IMG/VR virus record: IMGVR_UViG_3300046327_000055
Location: 1 to 37,213 of that record
DNA length: 37,213 nucleotides
DNA from: a virus
Reading direction: 5' to 3' (one strand)
The first letter of the stretch is position 1. Each line of letters starts with the position of its first letter. The notes below the pieces were generated by a model, which saw only the letters and a program-made list of their open reading frames with translations, made no database searches and was not told the origin of the DNA. Shown one piece after another: positions 21,253-29,248 of this stretch. Both the position numbers and the translations under genes were made by a program.

Positions 21253-21618
21253 ATGATGGGCAGCCGTGGTATGGGGGCCATCTCCCCCTCTAAGATGCCG
21301 AAAGGCAAGAAGATCACCCGCAAGGATGATCCGAACGAGGTCGAGATGTTCGCCGAAGGCGGCAAAGTAAAGTCGCCTGCATGGCAGCGCAAAGAAGGCA
21401 AGAACCCCAACGGCGGCTTGAACGCCAAGGGGCGTGCCGCGTACAACAAAGCGAACCCCGGCAAACCCGGTCTGAAGGCTCCACAGCCAGAAGGCGGCTC
21501 TCGTCGCGATTCGTTTTGCGCACGCATGAAAGGCATGAAGGCCAAGCTGACTTCTGAGAAGACAGCCAAGGACCCTGACAGCCGCATCAACAAGAGCCTT
21601 CGGGCATGGAAATGCTAA
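21253..21618 (+). CDS. basic phage protein, DUF6321-like
   Basis: The 121-residue protein has a basic N-terminus and a core from about residue 35, SPAWQRKEGKNPNGGLNAKG, then AAYNKANPGKPGLKAP, RRDSFCARMKGMKAKL and SRINKSLRAWKC. This matches my memory of DUF6321 proteins in podophages and cyanophages; function is unknown. The first ATG of an ATG-ATG pair at 21253 is chosen; a longer form from 21214 overlaps the previous gene. The stop is followed directly by the next ATG. Confidence 0.6.
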   Translation: MMGSRGMGAISPSKMPKGKKITRKDDPNEVEMFAEGGKVKSPAWQRKEGKNPNGGLNAKGRAAYNKANPGKPGLKAPQPEGGSRRDSFCARMKGMKAKLTSEKTAKDPDSRINKSLRAWKC

Positions 21619-22542
21619 ATGGCAAACACCTCTGGAACCACTGGATTCAACCTTGACTTGACCGAACTGGTCGAAGAGGCGTTCGAGCGCGTGGGCTCGG
21701 AGTTGCGCACCGGCTACGATCTGAAGACTGCTCGCCGCAGTCTCAACCTTTTGTTCGCCGACTGGGCGAACCGTGGCGTGAACATGTGGACGTTCGAGCA
21801 AGGGACCATTGATTTGATCCAAGGCCAGAACACCTATGCTCTGCCCAACGACACTGTTGACCTGCTCGAACACGTGATTCGCACGCAGGCCAACCAGACA
21901 GCCAACCAAGCTGACCTGACCATTACGCGTATTAGTGTTTCCACTTACGCCACACTCCCAAACAAATTGCAACAAGCCCGCCCAATTCAGGTGTGGGTGC
22001 AGCGTTTGGACGGTCAACAATCAGCCACTGGAGGCACACTTGCATCAACAATCACGTCGACAGATACCGAGCTTACTGTTACCGACGCCTCTGGACTTCC
22101 GTCAACCGGTTTCATCAAGATTGACTCCGAGTACATTCAGTACGGCTACATCACGGGCAACACTCTGTACAACTGCTTCCGTGGTCAGAACAACACAACC
22201 GCAGCAGCCCACACAGCTAGCGCAACAATCTACTGGGCCAAGCTCCCAGCAGTGACCGTGTGGCCAACACCTGACGGCGCTCAGAGCTATCAGTTCGTGT
22301 ACTGGCGCATGCGCCGCGTGCAAGACGCCGGCGGCGGTGTAAACGTCATGGACGTGCCTTTCCGTTTCGTGCCCTGCATGACCGCAGGTCTGTCGTACTA
22401 CTTGGCGCTCAAAGTCCCCGGTGGGCTGGAGCGTTTGCAAGTGCTCAAGCAGCAGTACGACGAGGCTTGGGAGATTGCCGCCGGCGAAGATCAAGAGAAA
22501 GCCGCGGTGCGCTTTGTGCCGCGTCAGATGTTCATCAACTAA
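21619..22542 (+). CDS. head-tail connector / neck protein
   Basis: The 307-residue protein opens with helices (LDLTELVEEAFERVGSELRT, then ARRSLNLLFADWANRGVNMW at about 40-60), followed by QGQNTYALPNDTVDLLEHVI. This opening is typical of podophage adaptor or connector proteins that bind the portal. An inserted beta-rich segment (about 130-215, including TELTVTDASGLPSTGFIKID) looks like an immunoglobulin-like or fibre-binding module. It ends WEIAAGEDQEKAAVRFVPRQ. Likely a ring below the portal; which of the two candidates (this and 23377-24072) is the adaptor proper is unclear. Confidence 0.68.
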   Translation: MANTSGTTGFNLDLTELVEEAFERVGSELRTGYDLKTARRSLNLLFADWANRGVNMWTFEQGTIDLIQGQNTYALPNDTVDLLEHVIRTQANQTANQADLTITRISVSTYATLPNKLQQARPIQVWVQRLDGQQSATGGTLASTITSTDTELTVTDASGLPSTGFIKIDSEYIQYGYITGNTLYNCFRGQNNTTAAAHTASATIYWAKLPAVTVWPTPDGAQSYQFVYWRMRRVQDAGGGVNVMDVPFRFVPCMTAGLSYYLALKVPGGLERLQVLKQQYDEAWEIAAGEDQEKAAVRFVPRQMFIN

Positions 22543-22970
22543 TGGGCAATCGGTTCTCCTCCGGCAAAAACAGCATCGCCGAGTGCGATCGCTGTGGCTT
22601 CCGCTTTAAGCTGACAGAACTCAAACGTGAGGTCGTTAAGACCAAGAACTATGAGCTGTTGGTGTGCGGCCCTTGCTGGGACCCCGACCACCCTCAGTTG
22701 CAACTGGGTATGTACCCTGTTGATGATCCTCAAGGGGTGCGCAACCCGCGCCCTGATCGCAGCTACGTGTCGTCTGGTACGACAGGCTTGCAGATTCTGT
22801 TGGGCAACGGCCCGACCATCGAAGAGCAGGGCTATCAAGGCGAAGGCAGTCGCAACTTACAATGGGGATGGAACCCTGTTGGCGGCTCCAGCTTTTTTGA
22901 TGACGCACTCACGCCAAACAACTTGGCATTGAGCGTGGAAATTGGTACAGTTACCGTAACAACGACGTAA
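22542..22970 (+). CDS. zinc-ribbon structural-block protein
   Basis: This 142-residue protein starts MGNRFSSGKNSIAECDRCGF. CDRC (15-18) and CGPC (about 42-45) form a CxxC...CxxC zinc-ribbon pair. The remainder is Gly/Pro-rich with a PVDDPQGVRNPRPDRSYV segment. The start overlaps the previous stop by 1 nt; a longer frame to 22467 overlaps the connector gene and is rejected. I recognise the layout from other environmental podophages but not its role; a small neck-associated protein is plausible. Confidence 0.62.
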   Translation: MGNRFSSGKNSIAECDRCGFRFKLTELKREVVKTKNYELLVCGPCWDPDHPQLQLGMYPVDDPQGVRNPRPDRSYVSSGTTGLQILLGNGPTIEEQGYQGEGSRNLQWGWNPVGGSSFFDDALTPNNLALSVEIGTVTVTTT

Positions 22971-22979
22971 GGAGCCGAC

Positions 22980-23171
22980 ATGGCAAAAATGGACAAGGCC
23001 GATCTGGCCCAAGACAAGAAAATGATTAAGGCTGCTGTTGGTAAGCATGAGAAAAACATGCACCCCGGCAAGACCCCAACCAAACTCCGTGCTGGCGGTA
23101 AGACCAACAGCGACATGCTCAAGATGGGTCGTGGTTTGGCGAAGATCGCCAACCAAAAGTCGAAAGGCTAA
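22980..23171 (+). CDS. small Lys-rich protein
   Basis: This 63-residue very basic protein (MAKMDKADLAQDKKMIKAAV...) has the HEKNMHPGKTPTKLRAGGKT pattern seen in similar phages. It is preceded by AAGGAGCCGAC. Positive charge suggests contact with DNA or with acidic virion proteins, but role is unknown. It is followed after 2 bp by another small gene. Confidence 0.6.
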   Translation: MAKMDKADLAQDKKMIKAAVGKHEKNMHPGKTPTKLRAGGKTNSDMLKMGRGLAKIANQKSKG

Positions 23172-23173
23172 TC

Positions 23174-23374
23174 ATGGCTACCTACAAACAACCTAAGTCT
23201 GCTCCTATCAAGGAAGCCGGTACTGCCGACAACAAGCAGTACTTGAAAGACATGAACCAGTCGATTGCCAACAGCCACAGCAACGACTACAAGGGCACCA
23301 AGACTTCGGGTATCAAAATCCGCGGTACTGGCGCTGCAACTAAGGGCTTGTACGCCCGCGGACCAATGGCCTAA
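23174..23374 (+). CDS. small hypothetical protein
   Basis: This 66-residue protein (MATYKQPKSAPIKEAGTADN...) is polar, basic and probably extended, ending GAATKGLYARGPMA. It is two bases from its neighbours on both sides, so it belongs to the structural transcript. It resembles short proteins at this place in related phages; function unknown. Confidence 0.55.
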   Translation: MATYKQPKSAPIKEAGTADNKQYLKDMNQSIANSHSNDYKGTKTSGIKIRGTGAATKGLYARGPMA

Positions 23375-23376
23375 GC

Positions 23377-24072
23377 ATGACGTACGACGAACTGGTAACG
23401 GCGGTTACTGACTACACTGAGAACACCGTACCCACGGTGGACATGAACACGTTCATCACTCAGGCAGAGCAGCGCATTTACAACTCCGTCCAGTTCCCCT
23501 CGTTGCGCAAAAACGTGACGGGGTACACGACTGCGTCCAACAAGTACTTGTCTTGCCCATCCGACTTTCTGGCGACGTATTCGATCGCTGTGGTTGATGC
23601 AGATGGCAATTACGAGTACATGTTGAACAAGGACGTGAACTTCATTCGTCAAGCTTACCCAAAGCCAACGGACACAGCGTTTCCTAAGTACTACGCCCTG
23701 TTTGGCCCGACCACGACAAACGACGCTTCTCCTGTCATTACAGACGAGCTGTCGTTCATTCTTGGTCCAACGCCAGATGCTGAGTACACAGTCGAGCTGC
23801 ACTATTACTACTACCCTGAGTCGATCACGGTTGCTGCGGATGGCCACACTTGGCTGGGCGACAACTTCGACTCCGTGCTGTTGTATGGCACCTTGGTTGA
23901 GGCCTACACTTACATGAAGGGCGAGGCCGACATGATGTCGTTGTACAACGCCAAGTACCAAGAAGCGTTGGCGTTGGCTAAGCGTCTGGGCGACGGTCTG
24001 GAGCGTAGCGATGCGTACCGTAGCGGCCAGTTCAGAATGCCTGCACTGCCGCAGAATAACGGGGTCAAGTAA
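23377..24072 (+). CDS. adaptor / tail-tubular-A-like protein
   Basis: The 231-residue protein starts MTYDELVTAVTDYTENTVPT and has a MNTFITQAEQRIYNSVQFPSL helix (about 24-44), beta strands in the middle and a C-terminal helix pair (ALAKRLGDGLERSDAYRSGQ). This order fits the podophage adaptor family (T7 gp11-like or SU10 adaptor-like) that links portal to tail hub. The stop overlaps the next ATG by 1 nt. Assignment is by pattern memory. Confidence 0.7.
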   Translation: MTYDELVTAVTDYTENTVPTVDMNTFITQAEQRIYNSVQFPSLRKNVTGYTTASNKYLSCPSDFLATYSIAVVDADGNYEYMLNKDVNFIRQAYPKPTDTAFPKYYALFGPTTTNDASPVITDELSFILGPTPDAEYTVELHYYYYPESITVAADGHTWLGDNFDSVLLYGTLVEAYTYMKGEADMMSLYNAKYQEALALAKRLGDGLERSDAYRSGQFRMPALPQNNGVK

Positions 24073-24497
24073 TGGCTATCGCTCAGGGTGCAACAAACAC
24101 ATTCAAGATCGGGTTGCTGGACGGCAGCTACGATTTTGCCGCAGGCAATTTCAAGATCGCTCTGTACACAGGCGCGGCCTCGATTGGCCCAGAAACAACT
24201 GCGTACACAACGTCAGGTGAAGTGGTAGCCACAGGCTACACGGCCGGCGGTGAAGCACTGACAGTCACACAGGTGCCGACAATCGGAACGCAAAACGGCC
24301 CGGCCACGGCCTACTTGTCGTTTTCCAATGTGGAGTGGACTGCTGCGCTTAGCGCCCGCGGCGCGTTGATCTATGACGCTGACTCGCTCGCTTCTGTTTG
24401 TGTGCTGGACTTCGGTGCAGACAAGACCTCGACAACAACTTTCACGGTGCAGTTCCCTGCTGCCACCAACACAGCGGCCATCATCCGCATTGCATAA
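24072..24497 (+). CDS. structural protein
   Basis: This 141-residue beta-rich protein (MAIAQGATNTFKIGLLDGSY...) has FKIALYTGAASIGPETTAYT near 27-46 and ends in a strand series (TTTFTVQFPAATNTAAIIRI). This pattern is common in tail-fibre or baseplate regions of environmental phages. It begins the fibre block. The exact site in the virion is unknown. Confidence 0.62.
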   Translation: MAIAQGATNTFKIGLLDGSYDFAAGNFKIALYTGAASIGPETTAYTTSGEVVATGYTAGGEALTVTQVPTIGTQNGPATAYLSFSNVEWTAALSARGALIYDADSLASVCVLDFGADKTSTTTFTVQFPAATNTAAIIRIA

Positions 24498-24507
24498 GGA
24501 GCAATAA

Positions 24508-25029
24508 ATGTCTAACGAATCAGCAAAAGCTGGCGGTATTTTTACCGTTCAGTGTCACGACAAAGACGGCAACCTCAAGTGGGAAGCCAAAGAGCACAAC
24601 CTCGTTGTGAACGAAGGTCTCCAGTTCATGAACGCTAAGACGTTCACAGGCTCTAGCTACACCGCTGCTTGGTACTTGGGCCTGTACGGTGCCGGCGCAT
24701 CGAACACTCCTGCTGCTGCCGACACAATGGCGTCTCACGCTGGTTGGACCGAAGTCACGGCTTACAGCCAAGCAACTCGCCCTGCCTGCACCTTCGGCAC
24801 CCCAACAACTGCTGACCCATCTGTGGCCACCAACTCGGCTTCCGCAGCCACGTTCAGCATCAACGCCACAACTACTGTGGGCGGTGCGTTCTTGACTACG
24901 GATAACACAAAGGGCGGCACGAGCGGCACCTTGTTCTCTGCTGCTGACTTCCAGTCTCCCGGCGATCGCGCAGTGGTGTCCGGCGACACCTTGTCTGTGA
25001 CTTACACCTTCAGCCTCGACGCTGTTTAA
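24508..25029 (+). CDS. structural protein
   Basis: This 173-residue protein starts with a strand pair (GGIFTVQCHDKDGNLKWEAK), then HNLVVNEGLQFMNAKTFTGS and a long beta-rich Thr/Ala/Ser region. The N-terminal part resembles a phage family in which a short beta domain carries an extended C-terminus. It is preceded by AGGAGCAATAA. Fibre or surface protein is inferred from composition and neighbours. Confidence 0.62.
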   Translation: MSNESAKAGGIFTVQCHDKDGNLKWEAKEHNLVVNEGLQFMNAKTFTGSSYTAAWYLGLYGAGASNTPAAADTMASHAGWTEVTAYSQATRPACTFGTPTTADPSVATNSASAATFSINATTTVGGAFLTTDNTKGGTSGTLFSAADFQSPGDRAVVSGDTLSVTYTFSLDAV

Positions 25030-25038
25030 GGATAAAAC

Positions 25039-25926
25039 ATGGCGTTCGTTCTTGCGGACCGTGTTCGGGAAACGACGACCACAACAGGCACCGGTACAGT
25101 AACGCTGGCCGGGGCTGTTTTAGGCTTCCAGACTTTCACTGCGATCGGTAACGGGAACACCACCTACTACACAATCGCGGGACAAGGCACGACTGAGTGG
25201 GAAGTCGGTATCGGCACCTACACATCATCTGGTACAACCCTTTCTCGCACAACCGTTTTAGCGTCTAGCAACGCAGGTTCTTTGGTGAACTTCTCTGCTG
25301 GCACGAAAGACGTGTTCTGTGACTACCCTGCTGGCAAAGCTGTCAACTACGACACCGCGGGTGTTGTGGCGCTTGGTTCTGGCTCGCAGCTTTCCGGTGC
25401 GGTCAACCCAATTGTGTCGATGTCCAAATCGACCAACGGCTACGTGCAGTCATACGTGTACAACGCCAACACTGGTATCAGTGCTTCGGCCGACTTCACA
25501 GCGTACGCCAACAACAGCACCGATGCGCATGGTTGGGCAGACGTGGGCTTCACAGGCTCAAACTACGCCGACACAACCTACACCGTCACAGGCCCGAACG
25601 AGGCATACCTGTTTGGCTCTGCACTGAACAGCACCTACACAGGCAACTTGGTTTACGCAACTGACTCTACAGGGTCAGCCAACGCACACCAGTTCTACGT
25701 GGGCGGCTTCACGCAGGCCAAGACAGCATGGAAAGCACAGGTTGACTCGACCGGCCTCAAAGCCACTCAGGTCAACGCTACGAACGGTTTGATCGTGAAC
25801 TCGATGACGGTCTCAGCAAACTACACGATCGCCACTGGCGACAGTGCTATGAGCGTTGGCCCGATTACGGTTGCGTCTGGCGTGTCTGTCACAGTGTCAA
25901 GCGGATCGCGCTGGGTTGTACTTTAA
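25039..25926 (+). CDS. tail-fibre-type protein with GPIT C-terminus
   Basis: The 295-residue protein has an N-terminal domain (ADRVRETTTTTGTGTVTLAG...) common in phage tail proteins and a middle beta region. Its C-terminal segment is SVGPITVASGVSVTVSSGSRW. The same segment type ends the protein at 26772-27332 (SVGPITIAEGVEITVTTGQS). This ending recurs in environmental phage fibres and may be a trimerisation or capping module. A 1-nt overlap couples it to the repeat protein downstream. Confidence 0.68.
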   Translation: MAFVLADRVRETTTTTGTGTVTLAGAVLGFQTFTAIGNGNTTYYTIAGQGTTEWEVGIGTYTSSGTTLSRTTVLASSNAGSLVNFSAGTKDVFCDYPAGKAVNYDTAGVVALGSGSQLSGAVNPIVSMSKSTNGYVQSYVYNANTGISASADFTAYANNSTDAHGWADVGFTGSNYADTTYTVTGPNEAYLFGSALNSTYTGNLVYATDSTGSANAHQFYVGGFTQAKTAWKAQVDSTGLKATQVNATNGLIVNSMTVSANYTIATGDSAMSVGPITVASGVSVTVSSGSRWVVL

Positions 25927-26768
25927 TGTTTGGGGCCTACTCGTTTTCTGCTGCACCTTTCTCGTCAATGGCGGGGGCCTTTGTTCAGGCTTCTGTCAGC
26001 GAGACTGCGACCGCAGCCGACAGCGTGTTAGCCGCAGCAACTTTCAAGTCCGCCTTCGTTGACACAGCGACAGGCTCCGACACAACTCGTGCTTTTGCAA
26101 CATTCACACCTCGAGTGTCTGAGACCGCAACAGGTTCGGACACCGTGAGCAGCTTGTCTAGTTTCCGTGTTGCTGTGGCAGAGACTGCGACAGGTTCGGA
26201 TACAACATCTGCCCGAGCTACATTCGGCGTTGCTTTTGCGGACTCTGCTACCGGCAGCGATGCTACGGCAGCCTTGGCGAACTTCGCGGTTCTGTTTGCG
26301 GACAGCGCCACTGGTTCAGACGCAGTCGAGGCTGCACCAAACTACTCCGTACGAATCGCGGAAACAGCCACAGCTTCGGACACTTACGCCGGCAGCTTCG
26401 CGTACCTTGCATACATTTTGGAAGCAGCAACAGCTTCAGAGACAGACGTTGCCCAGTTGTTACTCGACGCTTCGGTGGTTGAGGCGGCTACAGGTTCCGA
26501 TGCGGTGGTCACCCCTGTTACGTTTGCCGTGAGCGTGGAGGAGTCAGCCACAGCTTCTGACGAGTTCGTTGCGGTGCTGGCTTTCGTGGCGTTCATCATC
26601 GAAGGCGCTACAGGTACAGACGTTGACGCAGGCCGTTTGCTCTGGGCTGTAATCAATGACGCGCAGAACGCAGGGTGGACAACAATCAATGACAACACTG
26701 GCACAACATGGCAAAATATCAACACCGCAGCCACACCCGGCTGGCGTGTTGTGCCGACTCAGGAGTAA
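25926..26768 (+). CDS. tandem 20-residue repeat fibre protein
   Basis: The 280-residue protein has 21 opening residues (MFGAYSFSAAPFSSMAGAFV...), then eleven consecutive repeats of exactly 20 residues (22-241), each with the core E/D-x-A-T-G/A-S-D and an aromatic or hydrophobic residue near position 19. A 39-residue Trp/Asn/Thr-rich end follows. Exact periodicity points to a beta-solenoid or repetitive fibre shaft. The ATG overlaps the previous stop by 1 nt. Similar ATGSD or ATASD repeats occur in environmental phage proteins. Virion location is inferred. Confidence 0.68.
   Translation: MFGAYSFSAAPFSSMAGAFVQASVSETATAADSVLAAATFKSAFVDTATGSDTTRAFATFTPRVSETATGSDTVSSLSSFRVAVAETATGSDTTSARATFGVAFADSATGSDATAALANFAVLFADSATGSDAVEAAPNYSVRIAETATASDTYAGSFAYLAYILEAATASETDVAQLLLDASVVEAATGSDAVVTPVTFAVSVEESATASDEFVAVLAFVAFIIEGATGTDVDAGRLLWAVINDAQNAGWTTINDNTGTTWQNINTAATPGWRVVPTQE
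25989..26648 (+). repeat. 11 x 60-bp tandem coding repeat
   Basis: Eleven in-frame 60-bp units encode the 20-residue repeats of the protein at 25926-26768. The unit is kept at 60 bp throughout; amino acids at the core (A-T-x-S-D) are conserved while the rest and the codons vary, so the array is old and under selection at the protein level. Confidence 0.85.
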
Positions 26769-26771
26769 AAC

Positions 26772-27332
26772 GTGACAACAGCCTATACCACTAACTTAGG
26801 TCTTGCGCTCCCCGTACAGGGCGAGCTGTCAGGCACATGGGGCGACGTCGTCAACGAAGAGATCACCGAGCTGTTGGATTCGGCTATCTCAGGCACCACA
26901 GAGATTACCGTTGATGCAGACATCACGTTGACAGACACGTCCGGCGCAGCCAACGAGGCACGTCAGCAGATTATTTTGTGGACAGCCTCCGGCACAGTCA
27001 CACGCTACATCACAGCGCCAGCACGCAGCAAGACGTACACCGTCATCAACGCAAGCGCCACACAGTCGATCGTGCTGCGCGGCACAGGCCCAACAACCGG
27101 CGTCATTTTTGCTGCTGGCGAGACTGCTGTTGCAGCTTGGGACGGCTCGGACTTCGTTAAGATCGCAGGTGGCGGTGCAGAAGCCGGTGGTGTAATTCAG
27201 GTCAATAAAGACACAGCGACTGTCAGCTACACACTGCCAGCTGGCAGCAACGGCTTCTCAGTAGGCCCCATCACAATTGCCGAAGGCGTCGAGATCACGG
27301 TTACTACTGGCCAGTCTTGGGTCATCATCTAA
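26772..27332 (+). CDS. tail-fibre-type protein
   Basis: This 186-residue protein has NLGLALPVQGELSGTWGDVV (about 8-27), an opening recurring in phage fibre and surface proteins (LP..G..SGTWGD.VN). The middle is beta-rich with ITAPARSKTYTVINASATQS and the end is SVGPITIAEGVEITVTTGQS, the same ending as in 25039-25926. Preceded by GGAG. A fibre or fibre-attachment role is inferred. Confidence 0.68.
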   Translation: MTTAYTTNLGLALPVQGELSGTWGDVVNEEITELLDSAISGTTEITVDADITLTDTSGAANEARQQIILWTASGTVTRYITAPARSKTYTVINASATQSIVLRGTGPTTGVIFAAGETAVAAWDGSDFVKIAGGGAEAGGVIQVNKDTATVSYTLPAGSNGFSVGPITIAEGVEITVTTGQSWVII

Positions 27333-27342
27333 GGAATAAAGC

Positions 27343-27990
27343 ATGAGCACAATTAGCGCATCAACCACATCGACAACCGCATATAAAGTCACTGCGGACA
27401 CTACAGGCACGCTCGTCTTCCAGACAGGTGCTTCGCCAACTACAGCTTTGACAATCAGTTCCGCGCAGGTGGCTACTTTTGCACAAGCTCCTGTGTTGCC
27501 TTCTGCATCTATTCCTCAAGCTGCGTTGGCTGCTGGCGTGGCTGGTAATGGCCCTTCATTTAGTGCGTCTGTAAGCGCGGCACAGTTAGTCTCAAACGCT
27601 ACATTTACAAAAGTCGCGTGTAATTCAGAAGCGTGGGACACAGCATCTTGTTACGATAATGCGACCAACTATCGTTTTACGCCAAATGTTGCTGGCTATT
27701 ACCTTTTAACAGGATATGGTCAGATTTCGGCGGGTTCAACTTTGACCCGCATCATCACAAGTTTTTATAAAAACGGTTCAACAATTGGTAGACAAAACGA
27801 CCTATACCCGCCAGCTACAGCCTCTCCATCTTGGTTTCTAAACAGTTCCGCTTATGTGTACTTAAACGGCTCAACGGACTACGTTGAAATGTACGTTTAC
27901 ATACAAGGTACAGCAACAAACTCGTTGTATGTTGGAGCAAATGATGCAAACACGTTTTATTTTCAAGGCGCAATGGTAAGGGCAGCATGA
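27343..27990 (+). CDS. C1q-like domain protein
   Basis: The 215-residue protein has a Ser/Thr-rich N-terminal region and, from about residue 80, a jelly-roll pattern like C1q/TNF domains: PSFSASVSAAQLVSNATFTK, then NYRFTPNVAGYYLLTGYGQI, ITSFYKNGSTIG, and TDYVEMYVYIQG, ending YFQGAMVR. Such trimeric heads are used by phages for receptor binding. Lower GC and codon choice in its second half differ from the neighbours, which could reflect domain exchange. It overlaps the next gene by 4 nt. Confidence 0.7.
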   Translation: MSTISASTTSTTAYKVTADTTGTLVFQTGASPTTALTISSAQVATFAQAPVLPSASIPQAALAAGVAGNGPSFSASVSAAQLVSNATFTKVACNSEAWDTASCYDNATNYRFTPNVAGYYLLTGYGQISAGSTLTRIITSFYKNGSTIGRQNDLYPPATASPSWFLNSSAYVYLNGSTDYVEMYVYIQGTATNSLYVGANDANTFYFQGAMVRAA

Positions 27991-28160
27991 TGACACTCTA
28001 CGAAAAAATCAAAGCAATCCACCCTGAGCTGCAAGACGCAGACTTCTTGGACACCATCCGCTTGCAAAACGACAGCGATGGTCGCGGTGACTACATTAAA
28101 GAGTGGAACCACCCAACATTGGCTCGCCCAACAGAAGAACAACTTGAAGGAGCCGCATAA
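27987..28160 (+). CDS. small XkdW-like protein
   Basis: The 57-residue ORF starts at ATG 27987, overlapping the C1q-like gene stop by 4 nt, and ends at 28160, where the next ATG begins. MTLYEKIKAIHPELQDADFL followed by IRLQNDSDGRGDYIKEWNHP resembles the XkdW or tail-fibre-assembly-like small proteins that lie beside fibre genes. Tight coupling on both sides supports it being real. Function (possible fibre chaperone) is not established. Confidence 0.62.
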   Translation: MMTLYEKIKAIHPELQDADFLDTIRLQNDSDGRGDYIKEWNHPTLARPTEEQLEGAA

Positions 28161-29248
28161 TGGCATCGACAATCATCCTCAGCGACAACGGCGCAAGCAG
28201 CGGGTCTGCTGGCGTAAAAAGCACAGGCGGCAATGACGGCGTATTGATTCTGCAAACCACTACTGCTGGTGGTGCGGCTACGAATGCTGTTTACATCGAC
28301 GCGACTCAGAAAGTTGGATTTGGCACAACCTCCCCTAGTGGCGTGGTCAGCACTGCGGTTGCAGACGGCGCTGCAAGTGCTTTGTACTTAGAGCGTACAG
28401 GAGGCTCACCCTCAACACTGTCTGTCACATTTGCAAACGCTTACGCAAACCTGTTTGCTTCTGGCGTGATGGCACTGCATACGGCTGGCTCACAACGTCT
28501 AGCTATAGACACAAGCGGTAACATTACCTCAAGTACATCTGAGGCGTACCTTTATTTCACTTCTAATTATTCTGTTGGCGCAAATACACGGGCTTCTATC
28601 CGCACAGTTGGTGCTGGTGGCGGGTCTGGCTACGGCGGTGATTTACGTTTTTCAACCCGAAAGTCCGACAACACTTGGAACGCTGACGCAGTAACTATCG
28701 CATACAACGGCGACTTTTTGGTGGGTGCTACAAGCGGTTTCACATCGTCAAAAGCATATTTTGTTTCTGGTACTAATGGTTATTGGGGTTCTCTTTCTAA
28801 GGGAACTGACTACGTTAAGTCTTCTATGGCAACAGGCAGTTCAGCCTACATGGATTTCTTTTACTACAACAACACCACTGCGTCTTACGCTGGTTACATT
28901 TCGATTGCCGCAGGTGTTACAACTTACGCCACATCATCCGATGCCAGATTGAAGGAAAACATTGTTGATGCGCCAAGCGCCTTGGAGTCAGTGAATAACA
29001 TTCAAGTACGTTCATTTGATTGGAAAAACGGCGTTGGCTCGGTGGAGTACGGTGTTATTGCCCAAGAACTTTACGAAGTAGCGCCAGAGGGTGTGTCCGT
29101 TGGTAAAGATAAAGAAGACGGCGAGATGGAAATTGCATGGGGCTTTGACGGTTCAAAACTTGTACCGCGCCTCATTAAAGCCATCCAAGAACAACAAGCC
29201 CTAATCACAACACTCACTGAGCGCATCACTGCGTTGGAGGCTAAATAA
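28160..29248 (+). CDS. tail fibre with S74 chaperone 1
   Basis: This 362-residue fibre has a beta-rich shaft (about 1-255) and a C-terminal intramolecular chaperone of the peptidase S74 type. The motif SDARLKENI begins at S260, with catalytic Ser260 and Lys265, so self-cleavage before S260 would release 103 residues. The chaperone ends in a coiled coil (ALITTLTERITALEAK). The fibre trimerises around it and is freed by cleavage. Host binding is inferred. The next gene, a homing endonuclease, starts immediately after the stop. Confidence 0.85.
   Translation: MASTIILSDNGASSGSAGVKSTGGNDGVLILQTTTAGGAATNAVYIDATQKVGFGTTSPSGVVSTAVADGAASALYLERTGGSPSTLSVTFANAYANLFASGVMALHTAGSQRLAIDTSGNITSSTSEAYLYFTSNYSVGANTRASIRTVGAGGGSGYGGDLRFSTRKSDNTWNADAVTIAYNGDFLVGATSGFTSSKAYFVSGTNGYWGSLSKGTDYVKSSMATGSSAYMDFFYYNNTTASYAGYISIAAGVTTYATSSDARLKENIVDAPSALESVNNIQVRSFDWKNGVGSVEYGVIAQELYEVAPEGVSVGKDKEDGEMEIAWGFDGSKLVPRLIKAIQEQQALITTLTERITALEAK

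Noticed and set aside
20854-22020. 388-residue open frame on the minus strand
   Set aside because: It lies across several well-supported plus-strand genes with good ribosome sites, has no recognisable motif, and reflects codon bias of the opposite strand.
26000-26650. CRISPR-like or simple DNA repeat array
   Set aside because: The 60-bp units are in-frame coding repeats with varied codons and no spacer/repeat division.
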